DNA of 64,000 bases from Paralithodes platypus (taxonomy: Eukaryota; Arthropoda; Malacostraca; Decapoda; Lithodidae). The notes under the pieces were generated by a model. The model was given only the letters and a program-made list of their open reading frames with translations. It ran no database searches and had not been told where the DNA came from. Each line of letters starts with the position of its first letter. Positions within the stretch are counted from its first letter, which is position 1. The stretch covers positions 42,190,598-42,254,597 of the forward strand of contig CM064523.1 of NCBI GenBank assembly GCA_032716605.1, in the 5' to 3' direction. Positions 46,187-58,689 of the stretch are shown here, in pieces. A program made the translations under genes and the position numbers.

Positions 46187-47127
46187 ATGATGAATTCTAG
46201 CCCAGCCTCGGAGTCCCCAGGGGGGGGGACCATAAATGCCCCCACACCCGACCGACCATCCCCTGACGACCCCACACAATTACCTGGACCTCGGCCTGTT
46301 ACTTTTTCTATTAATTTCTGCAACATTCGCGGACTTTCCTCTAACTTTCACTCTGTTGAGCACCATCTCTCCTCCTATACTCTCTCTATCCTAGTTTTAA
46401 AGCCAAAGGCGGATGTTCTGCATATGTGCACAACAAACTCACTTGCTCTCGTGTTCCCGATTTCGACTCCTCCGAATTTTCAACTTTATGGCTCAAACTT
46501 TCCTGTCATTCTCTTACTAAATATTTCTGTGCTGTCTATCTTTCCCCTAACTCTACCAACTTTCCAAAATTCTTTGACTATCTAAACTCTATAGTGGACC
46601 ACATTCTATCCATTTCTCCTTTCTCAGAAATCTCCATCTTAAGAGATTTCAACGTTCACCACCGCCAATGGCTCTCCTCTCACACTACTGATCCACCTGG
46701 TGAACAAGCCTACGTCTTTTCTATCCTAAATGACCTAGAGCAGTTAGTTCAGCAACCCACCCATATCCCGGATCGCATCGGAGATCGGCCCAACATTCTT
46801 GACTTGTTTCTAACTTCTAACCCTTCTTCTTATACTGTCGATCTTTTCTCTCCTTTAGGCTCTTCCGACCCTAAACTTATCTCTGTCACCTGTCCTATCT
46901 CTCCAGTACGGCCACCTGATCCTCCTAGCCGGCAGCGCTTGTGGCACTTTGGCGCTGCTGACTGGGAGGCTCTCCGGCAGTACTTCTTTGATTTCCCATG
47001 GAATTATTTCTGCTTCCGTGTCCGAGGACCCTCGGAGAGTGCTGAATGCATTAACGAGGTAATCCTATCGGGCATGGAAGCATACATTCCATTCTCTTTC
47101 TCTCAGACTAATGCTAAAAAATCTTAG
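46187..47127 (+). pseudogene. Jockey-like LINE endonuclease domain
   Basis: The first segment (46187-46400) contains ITFSINFCNIRGLSSNFHS-like N-terminal endonuclease sequence (here VTFSINFCNIRG). A deletion and frameshift near 46395 removes the catalytic Glu region. The second segment (about 46426-47127) has [14 protein letters not shown], where the usual G of GDFN is Arg, and [11 protein letters not shown], where the catalytic His of S-D-H is Pro. Both changes argue that the endonuclease would be inactive even without frameshifts. Confidence 0.8.
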
Positions 47128-49071
47128 TTTACTCACGCCTGTTCTACTGCTGTCCGCAATAAGGAGGAAGCATTCAAACGGTACCGACGCCTTAAAACTC
47201 AAGACTCTCATTCTTCCTATGTTTCTGCCCGGAATCAAGCCAAATCTGTTCTTCGACTTGCCAAACACTTTCATCAATAATAAATGCACTGAACTATCCA
47301 ACTCTAGCTCTTCCCAAGCTTTCTGGCATCTAGCCAAAAACCTCTCCAACAATTTTTCTTCCTCGTCTTTCCCTCCCCTTTCCCACTCTGATGGCACAAC
47401 CATCACTTCTTCCTCTGACAAAGCTAAACTCTTCGCTCAAACTTTTGCTAGAAACTCCACCTTGGATGATTCCGGTGCTATTCCTCACTCTCCGCCCTCC
47501 TCTCTCTTACTTATGCCTAATATCCTAATCTCTTCTAAAGATGTACTTTCTACCCTCTCTGGGCTTAACACTAATAAGGCGTACGGTCCGGACGGTGTTC
47601 CTCCTGTTGTTCTCAAAAACTGTGTTTCCGTGCTGACTCCCTGCCTAGGCAAACTCTTTCGTCTCTGTCTGTCCTCTAACGTCTTCCCTTCATGGTGGAA
47701 GTTTGCTCACATTCAACCTGTCCCAAAGAAGGGTGACCGCTCTCAACCCTCCAACTATCGTCCAATTGCTCTCATCTATTGTCTTTCTAAAGTTTTTGAA
47801 ACTATTCCTGCTTCCATATTTCTAAGCATTTCTCTTCTCATAATCTGCTCTCAGATCGCCAGTATGGCTTCCTTAAGGGTCGCTCTACTGGTGATCTTCT
47901 TTCATATCTTACTAACTCTTGGTCATCCTCCTTTCGGGACTTCGGTGAGACTTTTTCTATTGCACTAGACATATCGAAAGCCTTCGATAGAGTCTGGCAT
48001 AAATCTTTAATTTCTAAACTACCCTCCTTCGGTTTCTATCCCTCCATCTGTGCCTTTGTCTCTAATTTCCTTTCCGGCCATTCCATAGCCGCGGTTGTGG
48101 ACGGCCATTGTTTACTTCCTCACCCTATAAACTCCGGTGTTCCTCAGGGCTCTGTCCTATCTCCTATTCTCTTTCTAATTTTTATGAATGATCTCCTTAA
48201 CTGTACCTTAATTCCCATCCATTCATACGCAGACGACTCAACCTTACACTACTCCATTAGTTTTTCAGAACGCCCCAGCCAGCAATCCCTCAACGACAAA
48301 CGTAATGAAGCCATAGAACTCTTAAATTCTGATCTAAATACTATTTCCAATTGGGGCAGAGAAAACCTTGTTAACTTTAATGCTTCCAAAACCCAATTTC
48401 TCCATCTATATACCCGACAGGATCTCCCAGCGGACTATCCCTTATTCTTCAACAATACAAAAATCAACCCTTCATCTTCTCTCAATATTCTTGGTGTCTC
48501 TTTTTCTTCTGCTCTCATTTGGAAGGACCATATTACCAGTCTTGCTAAGGCAGCCTCCCAGAAGCTGGGTGTGCTCAACCGCCTTACGGGGTTCTTTTCC
48601 CCTGCACAGCTTTTTGCTCTGTACAGGGGCATAGTGTGCCCTTGTATTGAGTATTGTTCACATGTGTGGGGAGGTTCCTCTCACACCGCTCTCCTAGACA
48701 AAGTTGAAAGGAAGGCCTTTCGTATCATTAACTCCCGTCCACTCACCAACTCTCTGCAATCTCTCTCTCTCCGCCGCAATGTTGCATCTCTCTCGCTATT
48801 CTATCGCTACTATAATAATCAGTGTTCCTCAGAGCTATCCCAGTGCATACCACCTCCTTTACGTAGGGAACGTGGTACCCGTCTTGCAACTCAATCCCAC
48901 CCCTACTCTGTGCAACTCTCCAACCCAAGAGTGAAATGTTACTCTCAAACTTTCTTCTACTCAACAGCTGAGCTCTGGAACTCTCTCCCAGAATCAGTCT
49001 TTCCCTCTTCCTATGACTTAAATAGCTTCAAACTGCGTGTGTCCAGGCATTTTGGCTCGAACGTTCCTTGA
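47128..49071 (+). pseudogene. Jockey-like LINE reverse transcriptase and C-terminal domain
   Basis: Segments: linker (47275-47500), LNTNKAYGPDGVPPVVLKN, IQPVPKKGDRS and NYRPIALI (to about 47810). A frameshift near 47815 moves into the frame with QYGFLKGRSTGDLL and LDISKAFDRVWH (about 47966-48002). Then come NSGVPQGSVLSPILF, catalytic SYADDSTLHYS (about 48223-48255), ASKTQFLHLYT and LNILGVSFSS, and the end TAELWNSLPESVFPSSYDLN with a stop at 49069-49071. The 324-residue final frame (48097-49071) is open. TAG near 47126 and TAA near 47280 break the N-terminal part. Confidence 0.8.
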
Positions 49072-49160
49072 TTTTGGCCCTGTCACTCTTTCAACTATGG
49101 GGTAGGCACTCGCTATAGGCAGTTATGCCTTTTGCCTCCCTCAATCACATAGAAAAAAAA

Positions 49161-50325
49161 ATTGTAGATAACACTTTGTCAGTTCCTTCATATGTACAGT
49201 TACATATGCCGGGACATGTATAGGTTATACTACAGTATATAATACAAACAATGACAATGAAAAGGACTTGCTCGATCTTTCTTGCAATAAAAACTGTACC
49301 ATAAAAGGGTGTCTGATGAGTCACTTCTTAGTCTAAATTGACTTATTTTTGTATATGTTTCAATTAATTTCAATGAAGTAATGTTATGCGATTTAGTATG
49401 TAATAAAGCTTGGAAAGATTACTGAAATGACGGGGACCAGCCAACAAGAGCCAAACACAACCAAACACCTGCTCCCGTATTCAAACAACATCCAAATCAA
49501 CCAGTGCCGTATTGCCAGCATATCAAGCAGACCGAAAACCACAAAACCCCCTCCATCACAGACACCGCTTGAACAAGGTCACGTGAGAGAAAACGTGTCA
49601 AAACCCCTTCACGTGATAGAAAACGCGTCACTCCCCCTTTCCAGGAGAATAAACACGTCCATACCTCCCCACTAGGACATACCCCTACCCCGAACAAGAC
49701 CTTCTCTATTCTGAAGAAATTTGTATGAAAGTTCACCACCAGAACCCCCAATATCTCCCTGTATCTTCTGCCCAAAGTGAACTTGACCATGGCAGCCAAG
49801 CGAACAATTAGAAACTCCATATCAGATGTCCTCCAAAGTCACCTCTATACAACAGGAAAATTCTCTATTTTCCCCACCGTCAGAAATCCTTTTTTCATCA
49901 CCCCGGGATCATTATCAAGCACGTTAAATATAACGTCACATAACAATTACTTTTATATATTTTTGTTTTCAGGTGATTCATGCTCCCAGTATGAAGTGTG
50001 GAAGAGAGAGCTAAAATTACAGTCCGCTTTGGTATTTAGGGATCCGTTATCAGAGTCAAACGGTCGTGTTGGGCTGAACAAGGAGTCAATGCGACACTAG
50101 ACCTCAAAAGAATATGAAATTTTCACCAAAGTTTATGACAATTGGCTGTGTCGCCGATAGGGTTTGTCGCAACAAGGACGACCATCAACATCGAGGACTA
50201 AAGCTAACATTGACACAGTGAACGAAATGTTCTCAAGGATCCTTGGGGAATCAGTGCGTCACTGATAAGCAATTGAGTGTATCCTCAAGAAAGAACTTCT
50301 GTTTAAAACTATGGAAGCCACATTA
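49161..50325. other. No recognisable gene; small cacgtg-containing duplication
   Basis: A ~31-bp unit is repeated at about 49578-49640 (tcacgtgagagaaaacgtgtc, then tcacgtgatagaaaacgcgtc). Nothing else is identified. The 107-codon ORFs on each strand (49497-49820 and 49777-50100) have no motif. Confidence 0.5.
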
Positions 50326-50395
50326 TGTATTCTGGGGGAGGCACTTGCTACAGGCAGTTCTTCCTTTTGTCTCCCTTATTCACATAGAAACACAA
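50326..50395 (+). repeat. 3' UTR fragment of the Jockey-like LINE family
   Basis: gggggaggcacttgctacag followed by gcagttcttccttttgtctccc and cacatagaaa parallels 49095-49160 of the LINE at 46-49 kb. Confidence 0.6.
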
Positions 50396-50669
50396 TTGTC
50401 GTACAATTGTTTCCTGATGACTATGACAGACGAATGGCGTTTGCAGAAAATATTATTTTGGGGTTGGCATGATGACTGGACAGAACAGTTTGATAACATT
50501 CTGTGGTCTGTTATAGCATTGTTCCATGTAGATGGGTTTGAAATCAGGCACAAATGCCATCACTGGGCATGTTAAAGGTTCAGCCTCGCCCAGACTAAAC
50601 AGTATTTGGTATCACGTCATCCACAGTAACCCAAAAGTTACCCATTGTGTGTGGCCAGTTACTATTACT

Positions 50670-51000
50670 ATTCTATCTATCTATATGCTCAGGCCCAATC
50701 CCCATTTTGGGGGTAGCCGACTCAAGACAGAGCAAGAACAGGGAAAACACAAAAACAACATACACAGATAAAAAACACAAACTCTCACACATCCAGGTCA
50801 CCCAGGAGAAGACCCAGAGACCAGGGTTACCAAGGTCACTCCAGCACTCCCCCGGCCCCTGACCACCCGGAGAGGTTCCGATCTCGGCAGGCAGACATGC
50901 AGCGGAGCCAAAGACACAAGCCCTCCCACCACACTTCCAGGCACACCCTTCATATTAATCGTCTCCCCGGGCCAGGCGCCTGATGGACTATTATCTAGTC
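50670..51000 (-). repeat. Possible 3' end of another RTE-type LINE
   Basis: Read on the minus strand it ends with a hairpin tacccccaaaatggggattg and gcctgagcatatagatagat, that is, a (ATAG)n microsatellite 3' terminus as in RTE elements. No coding sequence was recognised upstream of it, so the right-hand limit is arbitrary. Confidence 0.4.
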
Positions 51001-51007
51001 CAACTTG

Positions 51008-51347
51008 CTCAAAGTTGCTCAGGGGTGGGTCCTTCATTCCCCTACTCCACCCTGGGCAGGTGGAAGGGGGGAGTCTGGTCCAAGTTTACCCCCACCTTCC
51101 ACCCCCAAACTATCCCCAACTCCCCCACCTTCCTTCTCTAGCTGGCAGTTAGTGATTAGGGACGCTTGTTCTCATGTATTACACATTACTGTTAAACAAT
51201 CATTGCACATACTTACAATGGTCAACATTTAAAATATACTAGGAATATATTAGTAAAATATACTGTATAATTGCATTCTCAAAATGAGTCTCTATACACA
51301 ACGTGGGTTACAAGAATCTTGGCTGTAGTGGTCGTTTGCCTCTCTCT
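51008..51347. repeat. Inverted repeat, left arm
   Basis: About 330 bp. Its complement lies at 52390-52714 with several small indels (arms roughly 85-90 percent alike by eye). Shared blocks include gttgctcaggggtgggtcct, ctagctggcagttagtgatt and actcattttgaga. The spacer is about 1.04 kb and holds a LINE fragment. Confidence 0.8.
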
Positions 51348-51354
51348 CCTAACA

Positions 51355-51625
51355 CGCACACTACGAGGTCAGTTCATTCAAGTTTTTAAAATATGTAATG
51401 AGTTTGACAATGTATATCATAGCAAAATGTTTAGCCTCAATATGAATACAATATGCAATCATGGCTGGCAGCTAGAATTGAAAAGGTTCAGCACTAGTAT
51501 TTATGGAAACTGTTTCCCAGTTATGATCTGTTCTACCTGAAACAAACTTTCCTTAGAAGTTGTAAACATTTCCTCAGTTGAGCAGTTCAAGAAAACAGTA
51601 GATAGTATTTTGCACACTCTGTAAT
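51355..51625 (+). pseudogene. CR1-like LINE C-terminal fragment
   Basis: TLRGQFIQVFKICNEFDNV, then a Met/Asn-rich stretch, KRFSTSIYGNCF, a stop, NKLSLEVVNISSVEQFKKTV and a stop. This matches the order of the C-terminal tail of the CR1-like elements (RRLRGQ, F-K-I, W-N-x-L-P, V-x-S-F-K). It has in-frame stops and is more diverged than the copies at 39-43 kb. Confidence 0.65.
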
Positions 51626-52389
51626 GAGTGTAGTGCATTGGAAGATGTTTCTCTTTCCACTTCGAATATTTCCCAGTAATGGACCACAAGGGCTTTGAGA
51701 TACTAACTATTACTTGTAACTCCTTGTAACTCATAACACACACTTTCTACAACCAAGATTTAACGGGTCTGAACGTGGTATATTTCCCTTCATTAGTGTG
51801 TGTGATGAATGGTGCCTGCATTCGATCCTCATGGCGGAGAGTTGATAGTAAAACTGTCTATTTATCTTATTCATTAGTTGTTTTTGTGTTGTAGAGGTGA
51901 GAGGCTGTGATCGCAGATAGAGACAGAGAAGGCGGAAGTGAGGAGGCGATTCCTGCTACTAAAGGGCTCTATACTCAAACCTTACTAAAAGTTAACTCCG
52001 ACTTTGATAGTAATTTGTATCGAGTTCTACATAGAATGAAATGCAGACCGTTTATATTATGAATGGTATTGAATAAATAGGATAAACCGATTGAAATGAT
52101 AGACCCAACAATCAATAACAGTCGCAACACTATTCCAGCCAATCGTTGCCTTTAGTCTTTTCCTTTTATGATATAAAAACCCGACTGTGTAAGTAATTTG
52201 AGAACCTAGGAGTAGATCGTAGAGGGCACGTTGATGTGTATTGCAATAATGGTGAACATAATATCCTGAATACTGTATGAGATTGGATTTAATTACGGTA
52301 TACTTATATTGAAATCATATTAAGTCTTGATCGTAGACAGTAGTGCAATGAGAGAGAGAGACACACACACGCAGAGAGAGAGAGATAGA

Positions 52390-52714
52390 GAGAGAGGCAC
52401 AAGACTACTACAGCCAAGATTTGTGTAACCCACGTTCTGTATAGAAACTCATTTTGAGAATACAAATATACAGTATATTGTATTTATAAATTCCTAATAA
52501 ACGTCAAATGTTGGCCATTGTAAGCATGTGCAATGATGGTTTGACAATAATTTGTAATACATGAGAACAATCGTCGCTAATCACTAACTGCCAGCTAGAG
52601 AAGGAAGGTGGGGGAGTTGGGGATAATTTGGGGGTAGACTTGAACAAGACCCACCTTCCACATGCCCAGGGTAGAGTAGGGGAAGGAAGGACCCACCCCT
52701 GAGCAACTTTTAGT
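52390..52714. repeat. Inverted repeat, right arm
   Basis: Complement of 51008-51347. On its inner (left) side it is preceded by GA/CA simple repeats (52350-52395) that mirror the CT tract ending the left arm. Confidence 0.8.
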
Positions 52715-54588
52715 ACGCTTGATTGTACATTACTAAGTTTTCTTGTTGATATATGTGTAACGGTAATATTTCAGTAACATAACACGTGGAGGTGACGTTT
52801 AGTTAGCGAGAAAAGCCTAACCATTGGTCGGCCATTTAACATGAAGATAAGCGAACATTTATGTAAATAATACAATATGTCATAATCATTCATTAATTCT
52901 GGTCAGACTAGGCTGGGAGGGGTTTCGGGATCATTAATGACGCGCTTTCCACGTTCAAAATTGAGAACAATAGACGACTAATATGCATATAATATTAAAT
53001 CAATACCATAAAATAACTCATAACTCAGGGGCTATATATTTTGAAAGCGTCTCTGTTGATAAGCAAAATACATTTAATTAGATTAAAATAAGTTTTGCAA
53101 ATTAAATAATTATTTGTACTGCTCTATTTACAAAAATATGAATCGAATTCTAAAATACAAAATTATAGTACTACCAATAACCCATTTTGGCTTAGTAAGC
53201 GAATGTTATGCTTTGTAATGTAAGCGCGAGGGGTTTATGGATGCGTGGGGAGATTATGGGGGAGGATTAAGGGGAATTGGTTAATAATTTAGGCTGTATA
53301 GTCCTCATGGGAGAGAGGGAGGGGGAAAGGTTGTGAATTGTGGATGATGGCCAGAAACAAATACATAATAATAAACACCAACAATCCTTCAGCACACCAG
53401 GACCAGGTCATCACACATACAGATAACAGTGTGTGTTTTAACCCTGGAACCATTAACCTGACTTGTGGGGTCGTAAAACGATATAACAAAATAGTTTACT
53501 CGGCAAGATTAAGTGTAAGCTTACATTTTTGGAACAGGTATATCATGTCGGCGGGATTTAGTGCCAGATACTCACAGCTTAGCAGGGGAAAACGGTAGAG
53601 AATGTAAACCACGATGAAACTTACAATTACAGTACATTCCATCTTCCCAAATACTCAGCGGTGAACGAATTATGGAATGATGACAAACACCCTTACCCGG
53701 ATGACCATTCACTACTTCATCAGCAAATATCTACTGGTTAACATTCCACCCTCTGTAGGTACTGTACAATCGGGGGTATTAAGTGTTGTCATAGATTCCA
53801 GTGGTTTTCGCTCAAAAGGTGTTATTGGTATATTTATAGTTACTGGTAAAAGTGCTTATCCCTCAAAGTATTAGTCAATATCCGAAACTTTGTGATATAT
53901 TTGACAACACTAATTAACCTCGACCGTACATATGAATGGACTACACCAACGTACGCCCATGATGTCGAAATAGCCACAACAATACTAGAAAATATAATAT
54001 ATTAAAACATCATCCTATAATCAAACTTGTCCTGTCAAACCATTAGGATATTGAAAGAATCCCATGGCTCTCAACACAATACACGATACTTTGGGTGTGG
54101 CAACAGGAGAACCCAGAGAAACTTGTTTAGGTCATACTCTTTGATAGTTAGTTAGTTAAAATAAGACTTCAGAGGCTACCAACCCTTCTGGATTATTAAG
54201 CCAGCACACTGTATATCAAGAATAGAGTCAGGACTGGAGCCCCTTTTCGAGACTCCAGTCCTTTATGTTGCTTGGTAGTGATACTTGTGACAATGTGAAT
54301 ATTGAGTTAGTTATTTTGTTTAGGCACGGTCTATAATGAGCCACTCTATGTGGTGCTAATGGCGCCAAAATAGCCTATGTATAATCCTTATAATTCCCTG
54401 AAGTTTTCAATTCACCAATTAGATAACTGTGACTGAATGTCTCATGGGCAAGTTTTCTTGCTGTCACATTTGTTCTATTATTCCACGATTTTGGTATATT
54501 TTGCAACATAATCGTCGGTTTGACATTAATATGCTGGGTACATAGGTGTGATAACCCTATTAATTGTATATGTGGTAACTCTAGTGTA
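52715..54588. other. No recognisable feature
   Basis: AT-rich DNA with only short motif-free ORFs (for example 53338-53598, 86 codons). This is one of the few stretches without an obvious repeat and is a candidate for single-copy host DNA. Confidence 0.5.
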
Positions 54589-54799
54589 CAGTCGCGCTAA
54601 TAAGTCATGTCCCAGCTGTCATTACGTTTGGCTTGCTCTGTGATGTATTAATGTCTGTCAAATGTTGATTAAGGTGGGTAAGTGTAGGATCATGTTTGTA
54701 TCTTTCACTCGATATGAAGACATGAAGCTTAGATAGTGTTGATACCAATTATTGATCAAAACATACTTGGTGCCGAGCCATCACTTATTAGCGCGACTG
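54589..54799. mobile_element. 211-bp MITE with Tc1/mariner-type ends
   Basis: Perfect terminal inverted repeats CAGTCGCGCTAATAAGT at both ends, extended imperfectly (cATG versus gATG), flanked by TA on each side (54587-54588 and 54800-54801). There is no ORF. TA target and the CAGT start match Tc1/mariner. Confidence 0.85.
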
Positions 54800-54937
54800 T
54801 ACCAGTTTGCATAACTCGTCCACCAATGGCTCCCCAGAACAATGGTACGGTTATGATAGACGCAACAGAAGGGGTTAACTCTCCGATCTATGCCACGATC
54901 CCTCATTAAGGTGAGGCTGATGGACTGTTGAGGTTGA

Positions 54938-55309
54938 GGGGAGATGGGTCATTATTCTGGTTCCCTTTCTCCCTCGTGTTAAGTCTCAATTGTTTTGAGA
55001 TTAAAGACGTTCAGCTCATTAGTTTGTCGATTTTAACACCTTTTGCCCCATGTTGTTGTCAATTTTAAGACCTTTTTTGCCATTTAGGTGTTGATTATAT
55101 TCTTGGCGAGCGATAGCGAGCCTGAAATTTTAAGAGGAAGCGGCCTTCGGCCGGGACATTTTTCTACCGAAAAATGTACAAAATTATCTTGAAGGGGGGT
55201 CTAGGGGGTGTTTTTCTAAGTTTGATGGAGGTCTAGAGAGAAAACTAAGAAATAAAGGAATACATGAATTACTAGAAGAACAAAAATAAAAATAACGGTC
55301 CGTCTCCCC
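54938..55309 (-). mobile_element. TTAA-type MITE, copy 1
   Basis: Ends ggggagatgggtc and, reversed from the right, ggggagacggacc. Right flank TTAA (55310-55313), left flank TTGA (a decayed TTAA). The inner module on the minus strand reads acatttttcggtagaaaaatgtcccggccgaaggccgc-like blocks and ggctcgctatcgctcgccaa near 55105-55185. Confidence 0.7.
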
Positions 55310-55408
55310 TTAAACAAAGCTATCAAAACCTAACCATTATCCCCGTCATCATCATCAGCACTACCTGTTAACCATCACTAGGGTTGGGCCGGGAGCACTA
55401 TATATTTA

Positions 55409-56170
55409 GGGGGAATGGGCGCATTTATTCGTTTGTTTATTCTATCTATCTATCTATTGCCTGACGCCGTGATCCCCGAAGGGGTGGCCACGAACGAACC
55501 GCCCCCATGCACCTCTGTCCCCAGTCAGTCGACGCCCCTCCCCCCAACCAGCACCGCCTTCGTTCATGTAGTTCCTCACTCCATCCTTCCACCTCATATT
55601 CGGTCTACCTCTCCCCCTCTGTCCCTCCACCTCGCTCTCGTACACCCTCTTAGTCATTCTCTCGCTTTCCATACGTTCCATATGGCCGAACCATCTCAAG
55701 TTGTTCCTTTTCACACTTTCCAGCACATCTACCTCCACACCACACCTCCTTCTTACTTCCTCATTAGTCTGTCTATCCCTCCATGTAACTCCGCACGCAC
55801 TCCTTCCTTTGTTTATTCATCTGTCTATATAATTATATGTTTTGTTTCCTTCCTAGACCTCCATAAAAAAATAAAAAATAAAAACAAACAAAAAAGTCCA
55901 AGACCCTCCTTCCAGATTTGCTTTTACATTACATTTGTCGATAGAAAAGTGTCCTGGCCGAAGGCGGGTTCCTCTTAAATTACAGGCTCGCTATCGCTCG
56001 CCAGGAAAATATCGACACCTAAATGACACAGAAAGTATTGATATTGACAAAGAAATGGGGCAAAATGTCTTAAAACCGACAAACTAATGGGCCGAACGTC
56101 TTATAATCTGAACGCAAATGGGGCTATACCTGAGGACAAATGGGGGACCATAAAAACGACCCATCTCCCC
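55409..56170 (+). mobile_element. TTAA-type MITE, copy 2, interrupted by an RTE 3' fragment
   Basis: Left end gggggaatgggcgc after ttta, right end (reversed) ggggagatgggtcg before TTAA (56171-56174). The element is opposite to copy 1, so the pair is a large inverted repeat. The sequence X = ccat-(c/g)act-gggttgg-ccgggagc-ctatatatt occurs on both outer sides (55370-55405 and 56175-56211). Confidence 0.65.
55441..55806 (-). pseudogene. RTE 3'-terminal fragment (same family as the 43.6-45.6 kb element)
   Basis: The minus frame 55454-55738 reads ESVKRNNLRWFGHMERM, GRGRPNMRWKDGV and GDHGVRQ, then a stop, then the tagatagatag 3' tail (55441-55455). Upstream is GVTWRDRQTNEEV (to about 55800). It is flanked by near-identical ttcgtttgtttattc and ttcctttgtttattc, a probable 15-bp target duplication (55428-55442 and about 55806-55820). 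It is a 5'-truncated insertion into the MITE. Confidence 0.85.
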
Positions 56171-56174
56171 TTAA

Positions 56175-56469
56175 CCATGACTTGGGTTGGCCCGGGAGCC
56201 CTATATATTAAACTGCCGTACACTACATCATTATAACTACCCTCACCCTGACCACAATATTGTCTTTTATGCAACCGAGATGGATCAGTCCGTGCAATAA
56301 TATTGAAGCTGATATTAAGGGAGCCCACCTCGCTTTTTTTCTCTTTCTCTCCTTCTCTCTTATATTCGGCCCCATTCAGCCTACTGTTTTAAGAGGCTTA
56401 CCCCCATCTAGGTGGTGTCAATATTTTTCCGCGAGCCAGCATATATATATATATATATATATATATACC

Positions 56470-56508
<39 letters not shown>

Positions 56509-57089
56509 ATTTACGGCAAGCTAAATTTGTACATTTTTCGATTGAAAAATGTCTCCGGCGAAGCCGGATTTCTCCATACAATGCTGCCTCGCTATCGCTC
56601 GCCAGGAAGTCTTAAACGTCTTAAAACAGTTGGCTGAATGGAGCCGAATGGATACAAGCCAGGGAAAGAAAGAAAAGGAGAGAAAGCTAAAAAAAAAAAC
56701 GGTGACCCTGGTTAAGCAACCAAGGTTACCGTAGCCCTAACTATACCTTGTTCCAAATATGTAGGCCATAGAAACCTTTTCTCGATCAATCTAGTCGTTT
56801 GTCAGTTATAGATAATAAAATTGTGACCTATTTCATTAAAGTTACGCCTATATAAATGCAACAAATCGTTATCTATATCTACTATCGACACATAAACTAA
56901 TTGTGTATAAAGAGATCATCAGAAGAGAAGCGGTGTAGGCGATAATACAAACTTTCGTAACGCAGTTACGTAAGAAATTTCGCCCCGATCAGACCAGGTT
57001 ACCACGTCTGTCTCGTTAGTTCAATTTTTGTTTTCATGATTTTTTTTGTTTTTCATAACCCATTGTATGCGCCGGATATCTCATAACTA
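56175..57089. other. No gene; (TA)n tract and a module copy
   Basis: A (TA)n tract lies at about 56441-56505. A copy of the shared hairpin module with cattttgcg-type variation (gtacatttttcgattgaaaa, ccggcgaagccgg, cgctatcgctcgccagg) lies at 56528-56607. A small imperfect palindrome (ggtgaccctggtt...aaccaaggttacc) is at 56701-56730. The remainder is unidentified. Confidence 0.5.
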
Positions 57090-57093
57090 TTAA

Positions 57094-57415
57094 GGGGAGG
57101 TTTTTAGTTTGTTCCCAAGAGCTCCATCAACCTTAAAAATACAACCTCATTAACCCCCTTTCAAGATAAATTTGTAAATTTTTCGGTAGGAAAATTTCCC
57201 AGCCAAGAGCCGGTTCCTCATAAAGTACAGGTTCGTTATAGCTCGTAAGTAAAACAATTGACACCTAAATGACACGAATGGTCTTAAAATTGACAGAAAT
57301 GGGGCGAAAGTTCTTAACATTGCCAAACTAATGGGGCGAACGTCTTAAAATATCAAGAGCAATGGGCCTAAACATGAGGGAGAAGGGGGTCAAGAAAATA
57401 ATCCCCTCAAAAATA
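57094..57415 (+). mobile_element. TTAA-type MITE, copy 3
   Basis: Starts ggggaggtttttagtttg right after TTAA (57090-57093) and carries ttcaagataaatttgtaaat, ttttcggtaggaaaattt and the tacaggttcgttatagctcg variant. It ends near atcccctc, without a visible TTAA on the right, so that end is decayed. Confidence 0.65.
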
Positions 57416-58180
<765 letters not shown>

Positions 58181-58665
58181 GGGGAGGTGTGGTGGAGTGG
58201 TCTTGCCACTAGCCTGGTAATCCAATGGTCTCGGGTTCGAATCCCAATATATCAATGGGAAGATATTATTGGGATTGAATTTGTGCTGTATCTAGTATCA
58301 GTGCATTACCACAAATCCCACCAATGCCAAACAAATACCCTCATTGTTCCCTGATTAAATAGCACTGTATGAATATTCCCAAATTCAAAATATACTACAG
58401 GGGGGCAATGCCTAGCAAGTTCATTGATCAATAGGTGGCATTCTGAGAGTGAGGGTCCGAGTCTAGGTGGTGAGACAGTGACGCACGAAGGAGGAGCAGC
58501 TTCAGAGATGGGGCTGCTTCGAGCCGTGAGTTGAACTCTAATGCTTCACGTGTCTCACTCCCTAGACTGGAAAAAGACCTCACAGGCTTCACCGTGTTAA
58601 GCGGTTGGATGTGCAGGCTCTCAGCCTATGCCCGAGAGGGAGTAGTTGGAATATAGAAAAGAAAA
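58181..58665 (+). mobile_element. tRNA-derived SINE, copy 2
   Basis: A-box-like tggtggagtgg and B-box ggttcgaatcc (58234-58244), and the same ~400-bp body as 8569-9050 (blocks tccctgattaaatagcactg, acaggggggcaatgcctag, tctcactccctagactgg, gagagggagtagttggaata), with an A-rich tail then (TA)n. Differences from copy 1 are spread over the length. Confidence 0.85.
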
Positions 58666-58689
58666 AAAATATATATATATATTAGCAGG

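Larger units (their letters stand above)
46070..49160 (+). mobile_element. Jockey-like LINE, nearly full ORF2 but frameshifted
   Basis: Collinear endonuclease, RT and C-terminal segments are followed by a 3' UTR ending in a short A-run (49152-49160). The 5' boundary near 46070 is approximate. A related 3' UTR piece lies at 50326-50395. The pyrimidine-rich codon use differs strongly from the purine-rich RTE beside it, as expected for unrelated elements. Confidence 0.8.
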
